Shown here: positions 1-10,417 of the stretch, piece after piece
Layout of the letters: each line of letters begins with the position of its first letter
How positions within the stretch are numbered: position 1 is the first letter of the stretch
NCBI RefSeq assembly: GCF_040807025.1
Contig: NC_090982.1
Coordinates: 89,715,463-89,779,462 of the forward strand
DNA length: 64,000 nucleotides
Direction: 5' to 3'
Source of the DNA: Struthio camelus
Lineage: Eukaryota; Chordata; Aves; Struthioniformes; Struthionidae
Notes under the pieces: generated by a model
Told to the model about the DNA's origin: nothing
Seen by the model: the letters and a program-made list of their open reading frames with translations, nothing else
Databases searched by the model: none
Position numbers and translations under genes: made by a program

Positions 1-56
1 TCCCTCTTTTCCCCTGTACCATCCCATCTCTCTGTCCGACTTCCCCTCTCTCTTTT
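1..56. repeat. End of a pyrimidine tract belonging to the preceding unit
   Basis: This is the last part of the low-complexity tract seen complete at 14388-14856, showing that another unit lies to the left of the window. Confidence 0.9.
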
Positions 57-1422
57 GGGGGGTTTAGTACCTTTTTTGGCAGACAATCGCGTGTCCCTTT
101 AGGCCCCAGGAAGCAGAAAGTTCTGACCTGACAGCAAAGTATTTGGTCTTTTTAACGCTCTTGCGGCTGAAGGTGACTCCTAATGAAAAGCAATGAGAAT
201 TCTGAGGATTCACTGGAAACGTAAAAGACAGTATCTGCCCTTTTTAAAAGGCTGTGTGCTTCCGCTAATAATACCTGTAGTAATCAAGCCACTAGATTTT
301 TCTGACAATAAGAGCCTTTAAGCTGCGATCGCTACTCGAAAAGTCCAGATATTTTAGAAACTGAACGAGCCTTCTGAGCTTGCTGACTGCAGTACCTCGA
401 AAGATGATCAGAGTGCTGATGTTTTCATGCTTTAGTGTGGTAGAGATGCTCTGTGCAAACATCCCTTGTGTTTAATCTTCAAAACTGCGCAGACTGTCAC
501 GGAGCTCTCTTTTGACTATCTACTTTGCGTAACAAACAGAAAGGCAGGAGGTTGACAGTGCTAAATGAGTAAGGTCATTGCTTGTTTAGGGGTTGCAAAT
601 TTTATGGAATTTTGTCCTTTTAAATCTCATCTAGAATATGCTTGCAAAAAATCCCTGGGAAGAAAACAAGGAGTATAAGCAGCTTTTGAATATTATTAGC
701 AATACTTACACGTTCTGGATGGGTTCTTAGGGTCCCCCATGGTCTTCTGCCCTCCCCATTACCCCCAAATTTACCCATTTTGCAGTGTTTTGGCACTTAT
801 TTTGCTCTTTCTTGTCCCGAAGCAGGTCAGGGTTTGGTGTGGACAGAGGGGGGAAGGAGCCAGCTGTGGGTAAATGGGCCCTGGATGGCATCGCGGGGAC
901 ACGGCGAATCCTGGCACAGCCCATCTTCAGCACGGGGAGAGGCCGGAGTGCTGCCGTGATGAGTGCTGAGAAAGGTACCTCTCTTTGGATTATGTGCACC
1001 CCAGAGCCCACCTTCTGGCCTTTCATTCTCCCCCGATCCCTCCTGTCAAGTATTTGTGCTCTGCGGATGCCTGAGTTTGGCTTTTTGTGACTTGTAGGTT
1101 CCTCCGCTGAGGTTCTTTTTGCCCCTGAGGTCCTCCCTTTCACCATCTTGTCCCCACAGAACCCTGAATTGTTTCTTCTCCCTCGCCCAGCCCACAACAT
1201 CCCTTCCTTTTCCTTTTCTTTTTTGCTGCCCCTCGATCCTTCCTTTTGCAATTTTGCACCACCAGTTCACTCTGTTAAGCTCTTCTCTCTTTTGGGCTTT
1301 TTGCACCCCCCACCCCCCACCCCCTTTGTAAAGCTTTTTTTGTGCCGCTTACAAGCTTCTGGCTTTTTTTCCCCTGAGAAGCCTTCCTTCTGGCTTTGTG
1401 TGTCAGCACCCTCCCCTTTTTG
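57..1422. other. No gene seen; AT-rich then pyrimidine-rich
   Basis: Sequence from 57 to about 720 is AT-rich without coding signs. From 720 to 1422 it is C/T-rich on the plus strand and includes three C runs (1306-1311, 1313-1318, 1320-1324) that could form a G-quadruplex on the opposite strand. Frames of about 100-170 codons here look compositional. Equivalents: 14857-16222, 40441-41806 and 57469-58834. Confidence 0.5.
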
Positions 1423-1428
1423 AATAAA
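1423..1428 (+). terminator. Candidate poly(A) signal AATAAA, unit 1
   Basis: AATAAA follows a pyrimidine-rich stretch and is followed by TATCTCTTTATG. In a tandem array it could end transcripts starting in the preceding unit. Equivalents: 16223-16228, 41807-41812 and 58835-58840. Six-base signals occur by chance, so the call is weak. Confidence 0.35.
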
Positions 1429-3330
1429 GCAGAGATTAAAGGCAAACTCGGTATCTCTTTATGCAGCTGCAACCCTTTGGAGGGGAAGCAAATACGTTAT
1501 TGTGGTTTGTAGTATTTCTGGGCTAACTCTGGGGAAATCCTCATCACAGTTTGGATTTTTTGTTGTTGTTTCTATAAGTTCGTTGCTTTGAAAGTTTGAA
1601 ACTAGTATTCGTTTGGCTTACTGCCTTACTGTCATAACTGAGCGTAAAGCAGAGATTGTGTTGCCATTGCATATGACCTCCCTCATATGGTGCTTGCGTT
1701 CATATACGTGTGTTCTCCCCAGGAGTACTCTTGCCTTTTCCTTTCCTTTAGTAAACAAACGCCTTTCTGAGCCAATACCGAGCAACACGGTGGATGTGCT
1801 TCTAGCGCTAACGTCGCGTCGCAGGAGGCAGCTGAGAGCAGTCGATAAGCCGGTGCTCTAGACATGCAAAGGCAGGAAGAAGCGGACTAGCTATTGAGCT
1901 TCCCTCGAGAGCAGAGGAAGAGGAGAAGAAACCCAGGGGGCGGTCATACGCCCGCTGACGATTCCGGAGGCTTTGCCTTGCAATGCGTTTCTCCTGGTAG
2001 GCGGCAGCACTCATTGCCCGTGGCGGGTAAGGGCCGGAACCACCTTGCGCTGAGGGCTCAGCAGAACCAGAGAGGCGAGGGTGTCCCTGGGGTGGCTGCG
2101 GGTGCCTGGATTTCTCCGGCCCACCTCAAGGCATGCGTTGCGGGGAGAAAAGGGTGCGGGCTTTCAGGGGCCTGGCAGTGCTCTGCTCCGTGCGGGCACA
2201 GGGCAGGGTCTGCCCTGAACACATGTTTGCCTCTCCCTGTCTTTGTTTTAATTCCTGCCTTTAGGGCTGAGGTTCCTCCCCAGAGCAGACTTGTACGTGT
2301 GCCCTCGCTCGTGTAGATGCAGATGGCCTGGAGGTGTGGGGAGGCAGGCTGTCCCGCGAGAAGGACTTTTGCGCGGCGTCCCGGGGAGGATAGCTGTGAT
2401 GTACCTCGTGCACCCAAGGGTGTTGGTAAGCGACAAGATAACAAGTGGCTGTTTCCTGGTCACTCCCCTCACTAGAGAAAAATCGATTTACAGATTGGCT
2501 TTCACATGGAGAGAGAAACAGTACACCTTTCCTCAGGTCTGGTTGGGGTTTCACAGTGTGCCTGCACTAACACGTGGTCGTTGTCAGAGACGGTTTAGAC
2601 GGGTTGCCTGCAGAGAGGTAGGAAAGGCATTACCTTTCGTGGACAGTGCTGTGGTGGGCAGAGCTACGGACGAAGAGGTGTGAGAGCGAGGTGCCTGAGC
2701 CTTAAAACTGACTGGAAGGGACAGGATTCAAGGCCGGTTGGTGCACAGCACACAGCGCAACGCCAGGCTCATTATAAAGGTACTGTAATTGGGGAAACGG
2801 CCCGCTGACAGAAGAAGAAAGGTTAAAGCTCTGTGTGAAATAAAGGGTCCTTCCCATCAGTGCTGAGGAAGAGGGTCGCGTTTCTTAGAGCAGCATATCC
2901 GTCGTTTTTCTGGTAGCAGCAGAGCACCGCAGTGGGAGGTTCTGGAAGAGTCAGGAGCAGAACTGGCAGGAGGCTCTTTTCCCTGTCCGGATGGAAAAAC
3001 GGCTGTAAGCACGCTTGCCAGAAACCGAGGAGGCCGAGGACGAGGCCCGGCTGGGGCCCTTGCCTTGGGCCCTGACTGCGGGCACCCGGCGCGCCCTGCC
3101 ACCCGAGGCCTGCTCGCCCCAGGCGCGACTGCCACCGCCACCACCCCTCGGCGCTGCTGCGCCCCGGTGCTGCACCGCCGCCGAGACACGGGGTGCTCGT
3201 GAGGTCCCCGCCACCGTCTCCTCCTGCAGGACACAGGTGCCCGGGGGGAGGGTACGAAAGGGTCGGGGCGGCCCGACCGGAGGGTGCGGGGAGCGGCGGC
3301 GGCCGCTGCCGGCCTAGGCCAGCGGGGTCG
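1429..3330. other. No gene seen; rising into the CpG island
   Basis: AT-rich to about 1800, then mixed, then increasingly CpG-rich from about 3010. The open frames on both strands near 2820-3340 overlap one another and look compositional. A second AATAAA lies at 2838-2843. Equivalents: 16229-18130, 41813-43714 and 58841-60742. Confidence 0.5.
2256..2345. repeat. Third, more diverged relative of the A/A' segment
   Basis: The segment from GAGGTTCCTCCCC through GTGCCCTCGCTCGTG to GGGAGGCAGGC resembles 14190-14290 (AAGGTTCCTCCCC, GCGCCCTCGCTCTCG, CAAGCAGGC) and 8545-8640. The match is short and was judged by eye. It suggests the unit was itself assembled from at least three related pieces. Equivalents: 17056-17145, 42640-42729 and 59668-59757. 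Confidence 0.5.
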
Positions 3331-3774
3331 CGCATGCGCACTGGATCAGACCGGCTCGCGGCTGCGGCAAGCGGAGTGGCGCATGCGCATTGGGGGGGCG
3401 ACCCGCTTACTCCCTGCTGCCCTCAAGTGACTACGAACCGGTACTGCAGGCAGGGGATTAACGCATGCGCACTGCTCCAGATGTGCTCCATGCTGCCCTC
3501 GGGTGATGCCACCCCAATAGTGCAGCCAGCCGACGAACGCATGCGTCCTGGACGCATCGGTTCCTTGGTGCCCCTCGAGCGATGAAAGCCTGCCAGCCAA
3601 CCAGCCGCCTCGCGCATGCGCGCCGCCCCGACACTGCTCCCTGCGGCCCTCAGCTACGAACAGCGTAGTACTGCAGGCAGCCGCAGCGCGCAGGCGCACT
3701 TGCTCGGCGTGGCTCGCTGGTGCCCTCGGCTGGCCAGAAATCGGTACTGCAGCCCGAAAAATCAGTACTGCAGC
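3331..3774. repeat. Degenerate left edge of the minisatellite
   Basis: Six NRF1-like cores at 3331, 3380, 3462, 3538, 3613 and 3689 are spaced 49, 82, 76, 75 and 76 bp apart, so the 76 bp period persists while the sequence between cores has diverged strongly. Recognisable fragments such as GGTACTGCAGGC and TGGTGCCCCTC link them to the uniform repeat. The edge ends with a diverged 21 bp insert (CAGTACTGCAG) near 3768. The same edge is present, unexpanded, at 18131-18574, 43715-44158 and 60743-61186. Confidence 0.85.
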
Positions 3775-4265
3775 CGAAGCGGGGCGCATGCGCAGTGGTT
3801 TCGGCGTGGCTCGTTGGTGCCCTCGGCTGGCCAGAAATCGGTACTGCAGGCGAAGCGGGGCGCATGCGCAGTGGTTTCGGCGTGGCTCGTTGGTGCCCTC
3901 GGCTGGCCAGAAATCGGTACTGCAGGCGAAGCGGGGCGCATGCGCACTGGGTTTCGGCGTGGCTCGTGGGTGCCCTCGGCTGGCCAGAAATCGGTACTGC
4001 AGGCGAAGCGGGGCGCATGCGCAGTGGTTTCGGTGTGGCTCGTTGGTGCCCTCGGCTGGCCAGAAATCGGTACTGCAGGCGAAGCGGGGCGCAGGCGCAC
4101 TGGGTTTCGGCGTGGCTCGTGGGTGCCCTCGGCTGGCCAGAAATCGGTACTGCAGGCGAAGCGGGGCGCAGGCGCAGTGGTTTCGGCGTGGCTCGTTGGT
4201 GCCCTCGGCTGGCCAGAAATCGGTACTGCAGGCGAAGCGGGGCGCAGGCGCAGTGGTTTCGGCGT

Positions 4266-4438
4266 GGCGAAGCGGGGCGCAGGTGCACTTGCTCGTCGGC
4301 GCTCGTTCGTGCCCTCGGCTGGCGAAAAGTGGGTACTGCAGGCGAAGCGGGGCGCATGCGCGGTGCTCGAGAGCCGGGCCCCCCGCGCTCCCGCGCCCCG
4401 TTCGCGATCGGCGCATGCGCGGAGGGCGGCGCATGCGC
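4266..4438. repeat. Degenerate right edge of the minisatellite
   Basis: A copy truncated after GGCGTGG runs into diverged copies with cores at about 4279 (GCGCAGGTGC), 4353, 4411 and 4429. The last two, perfect GCGCATGCGC palindromes, form the proximal promoter of the candidate first exon. Equivalents lie at 29850-30022 and 46878-47050. Like the left edge it has the same structure in all units while the interior varies greatly, as expected if unequal exchange acts mainly inside the array. Confidence 0.8.
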
Positions 4439-4454
4439 GGCGGCGGGCAGCAGC
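4405..4454 (+). promoter_or_regulatory. CpG-rich proximal promoter with paired NRF1 sites, unit 1
   Basis: Two perfect GCGCATGCGC palindromes (4411-4420 and 4429-4438) lie 17-44 bp upstream of an ATG, in sequence with no TATA box and very high CpG density. NRF1 is known to bind this palindrome near start sites of CpG-island promoters, and its binding is blocked by CpG methylation. That the element is an active promoter, and that it fires to the right, is inferred from the adjoining ATG and splice-donor-like sequences. The minisatellite immediately upstream would act as an enlarged NRF1 platform. Confidence 0.6.
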
Positions 4455-4544
4455 ATGGCGGCGCGCGGGGACGGAGTTTTCGCTGGGGCGGCGGCGGGTG
4501 CGGGCCGAGGCCGCCCGGAGTCGGAGATCTGGGGTCCCCGGTGA
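4455..4544 (+). CDS. Candidate first coding exon, unit 1 (unrecognised)
   Basis: The ATG at 4455 has a strong context (CAGCAGCATGG) and follows the paired NRF1 sites. It opens a 29-codon frame, alanine/glycine/arginine-rich, beginning MAARGDG and ending ESEIWGPR before TGA at 4542-4544. A donor-like CCCCG|GTGAGG at 4540/4541 would splice just before that stop and leave the frame open in phase 2. I do not recognise the peptide. The only unit 1 difference in it (T at 4535) is synonymous. A short upstream frame or a non-coding exon are equally possible; a second, stronger donor (GTAAGT) lies at 4880. Confidence 0.3.
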   Translation: MAARGDGVFAGAAAGAGRGRPESEIWGPR

Positions 4545-4900
4545 GGTGAGCGCGTCCCCTCGGGCGGCCGCGGGCGTCGGGCGGTTTCTGCCCGCGGGGG
4601 CCGTCGCTGCGTGGAGGCGGAGGTGCGGGGCGAGATTTGGGGAGGGGGCTCGTGCCTGGCGCCGCGCCGCGCCGGCAACGCGGCCCAGGGTCTGCCGGGA
4701 GCGCGGGTTTGACCGTCCGTTTGCCGTGTGTCGCCCTCAGGGCCCCGGTTCCTCCCTGGCGCGGCCGGGGCGGGCGCTCGCCCCTGCGGAGGCGGCCGGG
4801 AGGAGCGGCGAGGCTGGCGGGCCCCGGAGCGGCGCTGGGCGGACGGCTCCCGTCGCGGCAGGCCTGCCCGAGGGTGCTGGTAAGTCGCAAGGAAGCTTAA
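4545..4900 (+). other. GC-rich segment after the candidate exon, with strong donor
   Basis: Very CpG-rich sequence continuing the island. A strong donor-like GGTGCTG|GTAAGTC lies at 4879/4880, preceded by an acceptor-like CGTCGCGGCAG ending near 4861. The segment could be the rest of a longer 5' exon or a short internal exon. Several frames stay open here because of base composition alone, so openness is not evidence of coding. Equivalents: 30129-30484 and 47157-47512. Confidence 0.4.
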
Positions 4901-7238
4901 AGCTACCGGACCAAACCGACTTAAGGTCACTTTGAGCCAGGTGCAGTTAGCGCAGCGCCGAGAACGTTTACTTGAGAGTTGTAGCTAGGGAAACGAGAAG
5001 GTGGACAGGGGAAAAATACGCCCAGGCGCCCTGAGGCCTCCCCCAGTCGCAGGCACAGACTGTGGGCCCCAGCCAACCCGGGTACCAACTGACTGTAACC
5101 CCTGCTGAGCCTCGCTGAGCCCCGCGCCCTCCTGCACAGCTGCCCCACAGCTGTGGGGTTCCCCAGTCCAGTGTGTGTCGATGGGTCCTCCGTTGCCTCT
5201 TACATCTCCCCAGGCACGCGTATGCTGCACAGGAGTGTGGGTGTCTCCAGCAGTGGCACAGCAGCCTGATGCCTCTTGTCTGGAAGGTGGGGTCCTTCAC
5301 AGCTCTTCTGGGCTCTTGGTGAGTTCCCTGCTGCCTCTTCTGGCATTCTGTACAAGCTCGTAGATCCTTCCTCCTCTTCCAGTGGCTTCTCCTGCAAAGC
5401 TGACAGCCACATGCAGCACTGCTGTGCACTCAGTACGCATCTGGGGTGGCACCCCTGCCGTTGAGGGCCCTGCAGATTCCCACCCTTCCTGCTTCCAGCT
5501 CCCCCAAAAGCCAAGAAACCACCCACAGATCCTGTCCTAACACCCCTACAGACCCCAAAATGCCTCCAAACCCTGCCACAACATTGTCACTGACTCCAGA
5601 CTTTCCCCCTCCAAGCCCCATACAGTCCTAAAACCACTCCTAGACCCTGTCCCCACAGCAGCGAGGTGTCCTAATTAGAGGGTGTGATCTGTGTCCCCCT
5701 TGACTCAGTCCTGCTTTGGAGAAAAGAGAATTTGCAGCACTTCTTGGTGAAGAATGTTGGCAGGTGGGTGCACAGATGACAAACCGATTTTTCTCTCTCT
5801 TTTTCTGAGCCACCTCTCGGGACCCTCTGTGCCTGCAAGAGGACTTTCTAAATGCGGCTGGTCTAGGATAATTGTGCTCTGTGCAATGCTTAAGGAGAAC
5901 ATTAACATACAATTGCAGGCTAAGGAATAACCTAAACAAATAAAAGGCTCAGGAAAAGCCTAAGGGAACGCTGAAGGGCTATGGGAAGCCCCCAACCATA
6001 CTGTAGAAAAAAGTGTGGGTCTTAGGCACGTCCTCAGAGAAGGAGAGATGTGTTACTCCAATCCATGGGACAATGGGTGCTATTAATTACCACCTGTAAT
6101 TACCAAAAGTTCTGTAAAAGCAGAAGGGGCTAGAGATGATGCATAGCAGATTATGGACTATACGTAAAGTTGAAACAAACAACAACCCCCTCTTAAAATA
6201 GAAACAGGTTAGTCCTAGGCAGTAGATGAATGTAGCTTTGAGTAATGTGAAGAGCAGGGGTTATGTCAATCACCCTGAAAGCCCTGGAGAAGTGGTGCAA
6301 AAAATCTATACCCTTGTGGCCTCATCAGTCTTTTGGGTTTGTTTGGCAGGGTAGTCCACTGAAGGAGAACGTTTTGAAGAGAAGCAGCTAGACCTAGTGA
6401 TCCAGTTGTTCACCTTTGGTCATTGCCTCTAAGGCAAGCATCCACGTATAGGAGGAATAATCTAGGAGATGTATCAAAAAGGTAACAGGTTTGAAACAGA
6501 GGCAGGCAAATTAAGTGCTGTCATTCTTCCATGTAGTTAAAGACTGAGAGAATTGTTGGTTAAGCATGTGTATACAAGGGTTTGAGAAAGGATATTGAAT
6601 GGTACAATAACACTGAACCAGACTAAGGTTTCATGGAAGATGGCATAGGTGTGTATTAGGTGATGTGCCTGCCTGTCTAATAACCTAGCCCTAGTTGCTG
6701 TATGTTTTGTTACCAAACTGTTTACCTGTAACGTATGATGCCGAGGGCTGTTATAACTGCTGTCTCCATCTCCCCAAAAGGGAAACCCCATTCCTCCTGT
6801 TGAGGAAGGATCCCTAGGAATAGTGATCAGGATAACAGATCACCAACATATAACAGAAGGTCTGCACGTGTTACAAAAAGTATGCTGCATACATATTTCT
6901 TTGCATGTGACTTTATGTATCTATGAAGCATCATATTTTAAGAGCTACAAGACAGCAACTTATTATCATAGGGGAATGATAGTCAAGTGACCAGAGTTCC
7001 CGAAGAGGAAGTGAGAGTGAGAGAGAAGTATCTGAATTGTAAAATTAAGAGGTGAATTTCAGGAAGGCTCAATTGGTGCAACCCCAGGTTCCTGATATGG
7101 CAATGGTATTTGGGGAAACAGGAATATAGTAGCTAGAAAAAAGGTTAAAGCCTTATGAAATTAAGACTCTTTCTTGTCAGTTCCAACTTTAGGGCAATTT
7201 TAGGAGGATTTAATTTCCTCCGGCAGTGTTAATATAAC
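4901..7238. other. Intergenic or intronic stretch, no gene seen
   Basis: From 4901 to about 5640 the sequence is mixed and rich in CCACAG/CCCAG; from 5640 it becomes AT-rich. No convincing coding frame, RNA gene or intact mobile element is visible. Short segments near 5885-5935 and 6535-6590 resemble segments near 13790-13845 and 14090-14150, suggesting an old dispersed element in both places. Some of the AT-rich part may belong to the same retroviral fossil as the pol fragment at 7239, but I could not identify LTRs. Equivalents: 30485-32822 and 47513-49850. Confidence 0.5.
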
Positions 7239-7751
7239 TTGCGTGGTATCGGCAGACCACGGTGGGAATTACGGGAAAGGAGTCAGGAATGGAGCTGGAA
7301 CAAGGAACATGATGCTGCTTTCACTCAACTGAAAGAAGCGGCTGTAAAATCTCCTGCCCTCAAATTCCCAGGACAAGGCAAGCCTTTTTCAGTAAGGATT
7401 CCCACATCTACTGATTCCATGGGAGCAGCGCTGCTGCAAAAGAGCAGTAGAGGGAAAGTGGGTGCCAGTGGCATCATCCTTACATCCCCTTTGAGGCCCG
7501 AACAGAAACTCTCTGGCTGTGAGAAAGACTGTTTAGAAGCAATCTGGGCTGTAACTGTCTTTGAGACTTTTACCTTTTATCAGCCCAGATGCAGCCCAAT
7601 CTGCTCAATTCCCTCTAAACTAGCTCATGTCAGGGAAATAAATAGGCAGCAGAGTATCCTCTGTCTAAGTGGGACAGTGGGCACTGATCTTAACAAGGGG
7701 GGAGTTACAGTGCAAGTGTACCAAGAAGCGGATCATCTTCTGTGCATCTGA
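7239..7751 (+). pseudogene. Fossil retroviral pol fragment, unit 1
   Basis: The translated sequence resembles the end of a retroviral reverse transcriptase running into the connection/RNase H region: a W..EHD.AF..LKEA stretch, a PALKFP..GKPF stretch, a GAALLQ stretch and an EQKLS..EK..LEAIWAV stretch. These match the layout of vertebrate endogenous retrovirus pol genes; class I is my best guess. Gag, protease, integrase, env and LTRs were not seen, so it is a broken fragment. It is at the equivalent place in all complete units, so it was inserted before the macrosatellite was amplified. Confidence 0.75.
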
Positions 7752-8317
7752 ATTGAATGAGGGGTAGAGCGTGGTTGTGCCAAAAATGTGGACACAGAAG
7801 GCTTCTGAAAGATTAAGCTCTAGGAGCTACTTAGTCTAACTTCCCTTTCACAGCAACCCAAGTGTCTTCATGGCTTCCAAAAGGGGAGTTGGGGGAAGCG
7901 GTATTTGTGGCTTGCCTGTGCTCGTTTGCTTTGCTTGTGTGTATATTAGATCTGCTTTTGTGCATATAAACGGGTTTGTCTTATGATTTTCTGCAGAGCT
8001 CTGATTTTTTTTTTTTTTTTGCTTTGCTTTATACTTTCGGAGGATGATGGATTTTACCGTGCCTCCATCAACAAGCGCTGGCTGACAAAGTTATAACGTC
8101 CCAGCGGAGACTCTTAGGCAAGACGGAGGAGTTCAGACACGCAGCCTGCCAGAAGAACGTCACCTGGGAGGGGTTGCTAGCCTTGAGCTATAGGCGCTGA
8201 TGCATATGGCTCATTCTGGCAGACACGGAGGGGTTTTCTTTGGTGGCAGAAATTGTAGCTTGACTGTACACCCTATAGCGGCAGTATTTTTGTGTTTATA
8301 AATTGTGTTAATCTTAG
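7752..8317. other. No gene seen; contains a T16 run
   Basis: AT-rich sequence after the pol fossil. A run of 16 T at 8005-8020 follows CTGCAGAGCTCTGA. The run is exactly 16 in unit 2 (33589-33604) and unit 3 (50617-50632). Such runs normally change length quickly, so this supports very recent copying of the units. Equivalents: 33336-33901 and 50364-50929. Confidence 0.6.
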
Positions 8318-8640
8318 GTATTCAGAACATCGGGGATCGACTACATGCTGCCATGAAGAACTACAGGCTACCGCGCTCAGACCTTTGTAAGTTACAGCGT
8401 GTCAAGAGCGGCCAGGAGAATCCAAATGCCAGTGGAAAGATTCTCTGCGTGGTCCTGCTGAAGAACTTCGGCTGTAGGAAGGTTGGCTGCATCCTCACTG
8501 GACTTGTGAGTAATAAGCCACAATTCATGGACCAGCCAAGGAGAGAGGGGAATAGTGGGCCCGTGGGTGCACCCTCGCTCTTGCAGACACAGACACTCTG
8601 GAGGTATAGGGATACAGGCAAGCAGGCCCACAAGTGGCCT
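8318..8640. repeat. Old internal duplication, copy A (unit 1)
   Basis: About 220 bp from 8335 align with 13334-13560 at roughly 80% identity by eye; shared blocks include GAAGAACTAC, AGCGGCCAGGAGAATCC and AGGAAGGTTGG. Homology resumes at 8545-8640 against 14195-14300 (CCCTCGCTCT, GCAAGCAGGCCCAC). The segment begins after an acceptor-like ATCTTAG and contains donor-like CTTT|GTAAGTT at 8388 and CTT|GTGAGTAA near 8507, so it could be an exon, but neither copy gives a recognisable protein. Equivalents: 33902-34224 and 50930-51252. Confidence 0.7.
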
Positions 8641-8794
8641 CCACGTGCCTTTCGGTGTGGCTGCGGGTCCTCCACACAGCAGTGCCCAAGTGGACTTTGG
8701 GCCCAGCGGTACACAGAGAGCTCTGCAGCTCAGCAGGTGAGTGGAACTGGAGCGTGTTGAGGGCTGTTCCGGGCTGTCTGGATCCATCTGGTTC

Positions 8795-9608
8795 CATTCG
8801 CTGTCCCTCTGTCCAGCGCTCCATCTTTTTCTTTCTTTCCCCGTAGCTCTGTCCGATACCCCGTCCCTTTGTTTAGCTACTCAGTGCCCTGCCCAGTTCC
8901 CCATCCCTCTGGTACTCTTTGCATCCCTCTGTCAATATCTTCCTCCCTCCGACTGGCTCCCTATCGCTCTATCCAGCTCTCCATCATCCTTTTCCCCTCT
9001 CTGTCCCACTACCTGCCCGCTGTTCCTCTGTCCAGCTCCCCATCCCTCTGCTGCTCTTGTCTGTCTCTTTGTACCTTTCCAGCCTTCTCTCCCCCTCTCC
9101 AGCCTTCTCTTTCTATTTCTGTCCCTCTGTTCAGCTCCCCATCCATCTATTTGTCTCCCTATCCCTCTTTTCCCCTGCTCTATCTCATCTCTCTGTCTGA
9201 CTTCCCCTCCCTCTTTTTTTTCTCTCCACCTTTCTGGTTGGCTCTTCGTCCTTCTCACTCTCTTCCCATTGCTCTGACTGGCTCCCTTTCCCTCTCTTCC
9301 AGTCCCCGTTCCTCTGTCTGGTTCTCCACCCTTCTCTTTTGCTTCCCGTCCCTCTGTCTGCTTCCCCTTCCCTCCTTTCCTCTCTTTATTCTTCTGTCCA
9401 CTTCTACATCCCTCTTTTTCTCTCTTCTGCTCCCTGGTCCTCTCTTCAGCCCTCCACCTGTCTGGCCCTCTGTCCTCTTTTTCTCTTCCTTTGTCCAGGG
9501 CCCTGACCCTGGGGCTAGGTCTCTATCCTTCTCTTTCTTTTTCCATCTGTCAGCCAAGCTCTCTATCCCTCTTTCCTTCTGTTCTGCTCCCTGTCCCTCT
9601 GTCCAGCT
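8795..9608. repeat. Pyrimidine-rich degenerate tandem tract, unit 1
   Basis: About 800 bp that are nearly purine-free on the plus strand, made of irregular 20-30 bp repeats around CCCTCTGTCCAGCTCCCCATC. Long open frames rich in Ser, Leu and Pro on the plus strand, and in Arg, Glu and Lys on the minus strand, result from this composition. The first 150 bp align clearly with 14388-14540. Equivalents: 34379-35192 and 51407-52220. Confidence 0.9.
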
Positions 9609-10323
9609 GAAGGTTCATCATTCCTTTGTGTTTTGTCTGGTGTGGAAGGTGTCAAGAGGCAATTGGTGCTCGGCAGAGACAATCAGTAGCAACCAGAGGG
9701 TCCCATCAATCTGCCTGGTTCAGGTCATGTCAGATACCCCTGCAGTGACTCTGTGCAGAGGCATGGGGCTGCGGATGTGCAGTGGGGGAGCACTAATGGG
9801 CCAAAGATGCTGTGGGGGGATGTGGTAGACATTAGCATGTGGTAGAGATTAGCAGAGGCTCTGAGTATTCGGGTGTTAGGACAGGTGCAGGTAGGGCAGG
9901 GTGTGCTAGGGCAGTCTGGAGCTGCTGTTGTCCGTCTTACACGTCAGCGCAGTCTGCAGTTACTGTGTCTTGTCTGCCTGTGCGCAGACAGGGCTGCTGC
10001 GCGGTGCAGTTGGAGTCGTGATTGTGTCGCTGGCATTGAGCCCTGTTTTCTGACTTTATGCAAACTGTTGTCTTCCCTACATCAGCCTTACTCTGCTCCT
10101 CTTCCAGGAGCCTGTGCTCAGCTCTGCTTTCCAACACGCTGTCACGTCACAGGGATTTCCAGCACGGTCTGTCTAACTTGGGCCACATGCTAGGCAGCCT
10201 GAACGAGTGAAGCAAAATCCTTCTTCTGTCATTGTCCAGGCCAGAGTCAGTTTCCCATCAGCTCAGTCTCCAGAGTTTGGAGTTTTTGGAGGCCTTAGTT
10301 TTTATCCTGCCTTGGCTGGACAG
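9609..10323. other. No gene seen
   Basis: Mixed-composition sequence after the pyrimidine tract, without recognisable coding or RNA features. The substitution at 9681, which separates unit 1 from units 2 and 3, lies here. Equivalents: 35193-35907 and 52221-52935. Confidence 0.5.
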
Positions 10324-10417
10324 TGCTTTCTGAGAGTGTCCGTCAGCGGCACAGTTTCCCTGAGGAGGACCATCTACCGAAGGCTGGAGGTGGCCGAGTG
10401 CCTGAGCGAGCCTGACT
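10324..10417 (+). other. Candidate exon (94 bp), unit 1
   Basis: Bounded by an acceptor-like GGCTGGACAG and a donor-like GACT|GTATGT. Only one frame is open through it, giving 31 codons with a passage reading RRTIYRRLEVAECLSEPD; the other two contain stops. No protein family is recognised. Joining it directly to the next candidate exon would not keep an open frame, so a non-coding exon is at least as likely. Equivalents: 35908-36001 and 52936-53029. Confidence 0.25.

Larger units (their letters stand above)
3331..4438. repeat. NRF1-site minisatellite, unit 1 (short allele)
   Basis: Seven uniform copies of a 76/77 bp repeat have their GCGCA(T/G)GCGC cores at about 3785, 3861, 3937, 4014, 4090, 4167 and 4243, flanked by degenerate copies on both sides. 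A 76 bp copy has, by my count, 51 G or C bases and 9 CpGs, giving an observed/expected CpG ratio near 1.1. The 77 bp form has CACTGGGT where the 76 bp form has CAGTGGT. The core is a 10 bp palindrome in the T variant; both T and G variants match the NRF1 consensus. This is the smallest array in the window. Confidence 0.95.

Noticed and set aside
727-1251. A 174-residue basic protein on the minus strand
   Set aside because: It overlaps open frames on the other strand, is made of Lys/Arg/Glu runs complementary to a C/T-rich stretch, and has no recognisable motif.
2823-3341. Minus-strand protein of 172 residues in the CpG island
   Set aside because: Several frames on both strands are open over this GC-rich stretch; Pro/Gly/Arg composition follows from the DNA and no splice or start signal favours it.
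8741-9828. Serine/leucine/proline-rich proteins in the pyrimidine tract
   Set aside because: The frames follow from nearly purine-free sequence, overlap in several frames and show no domain or hydrophobic pattern beyond base composition.
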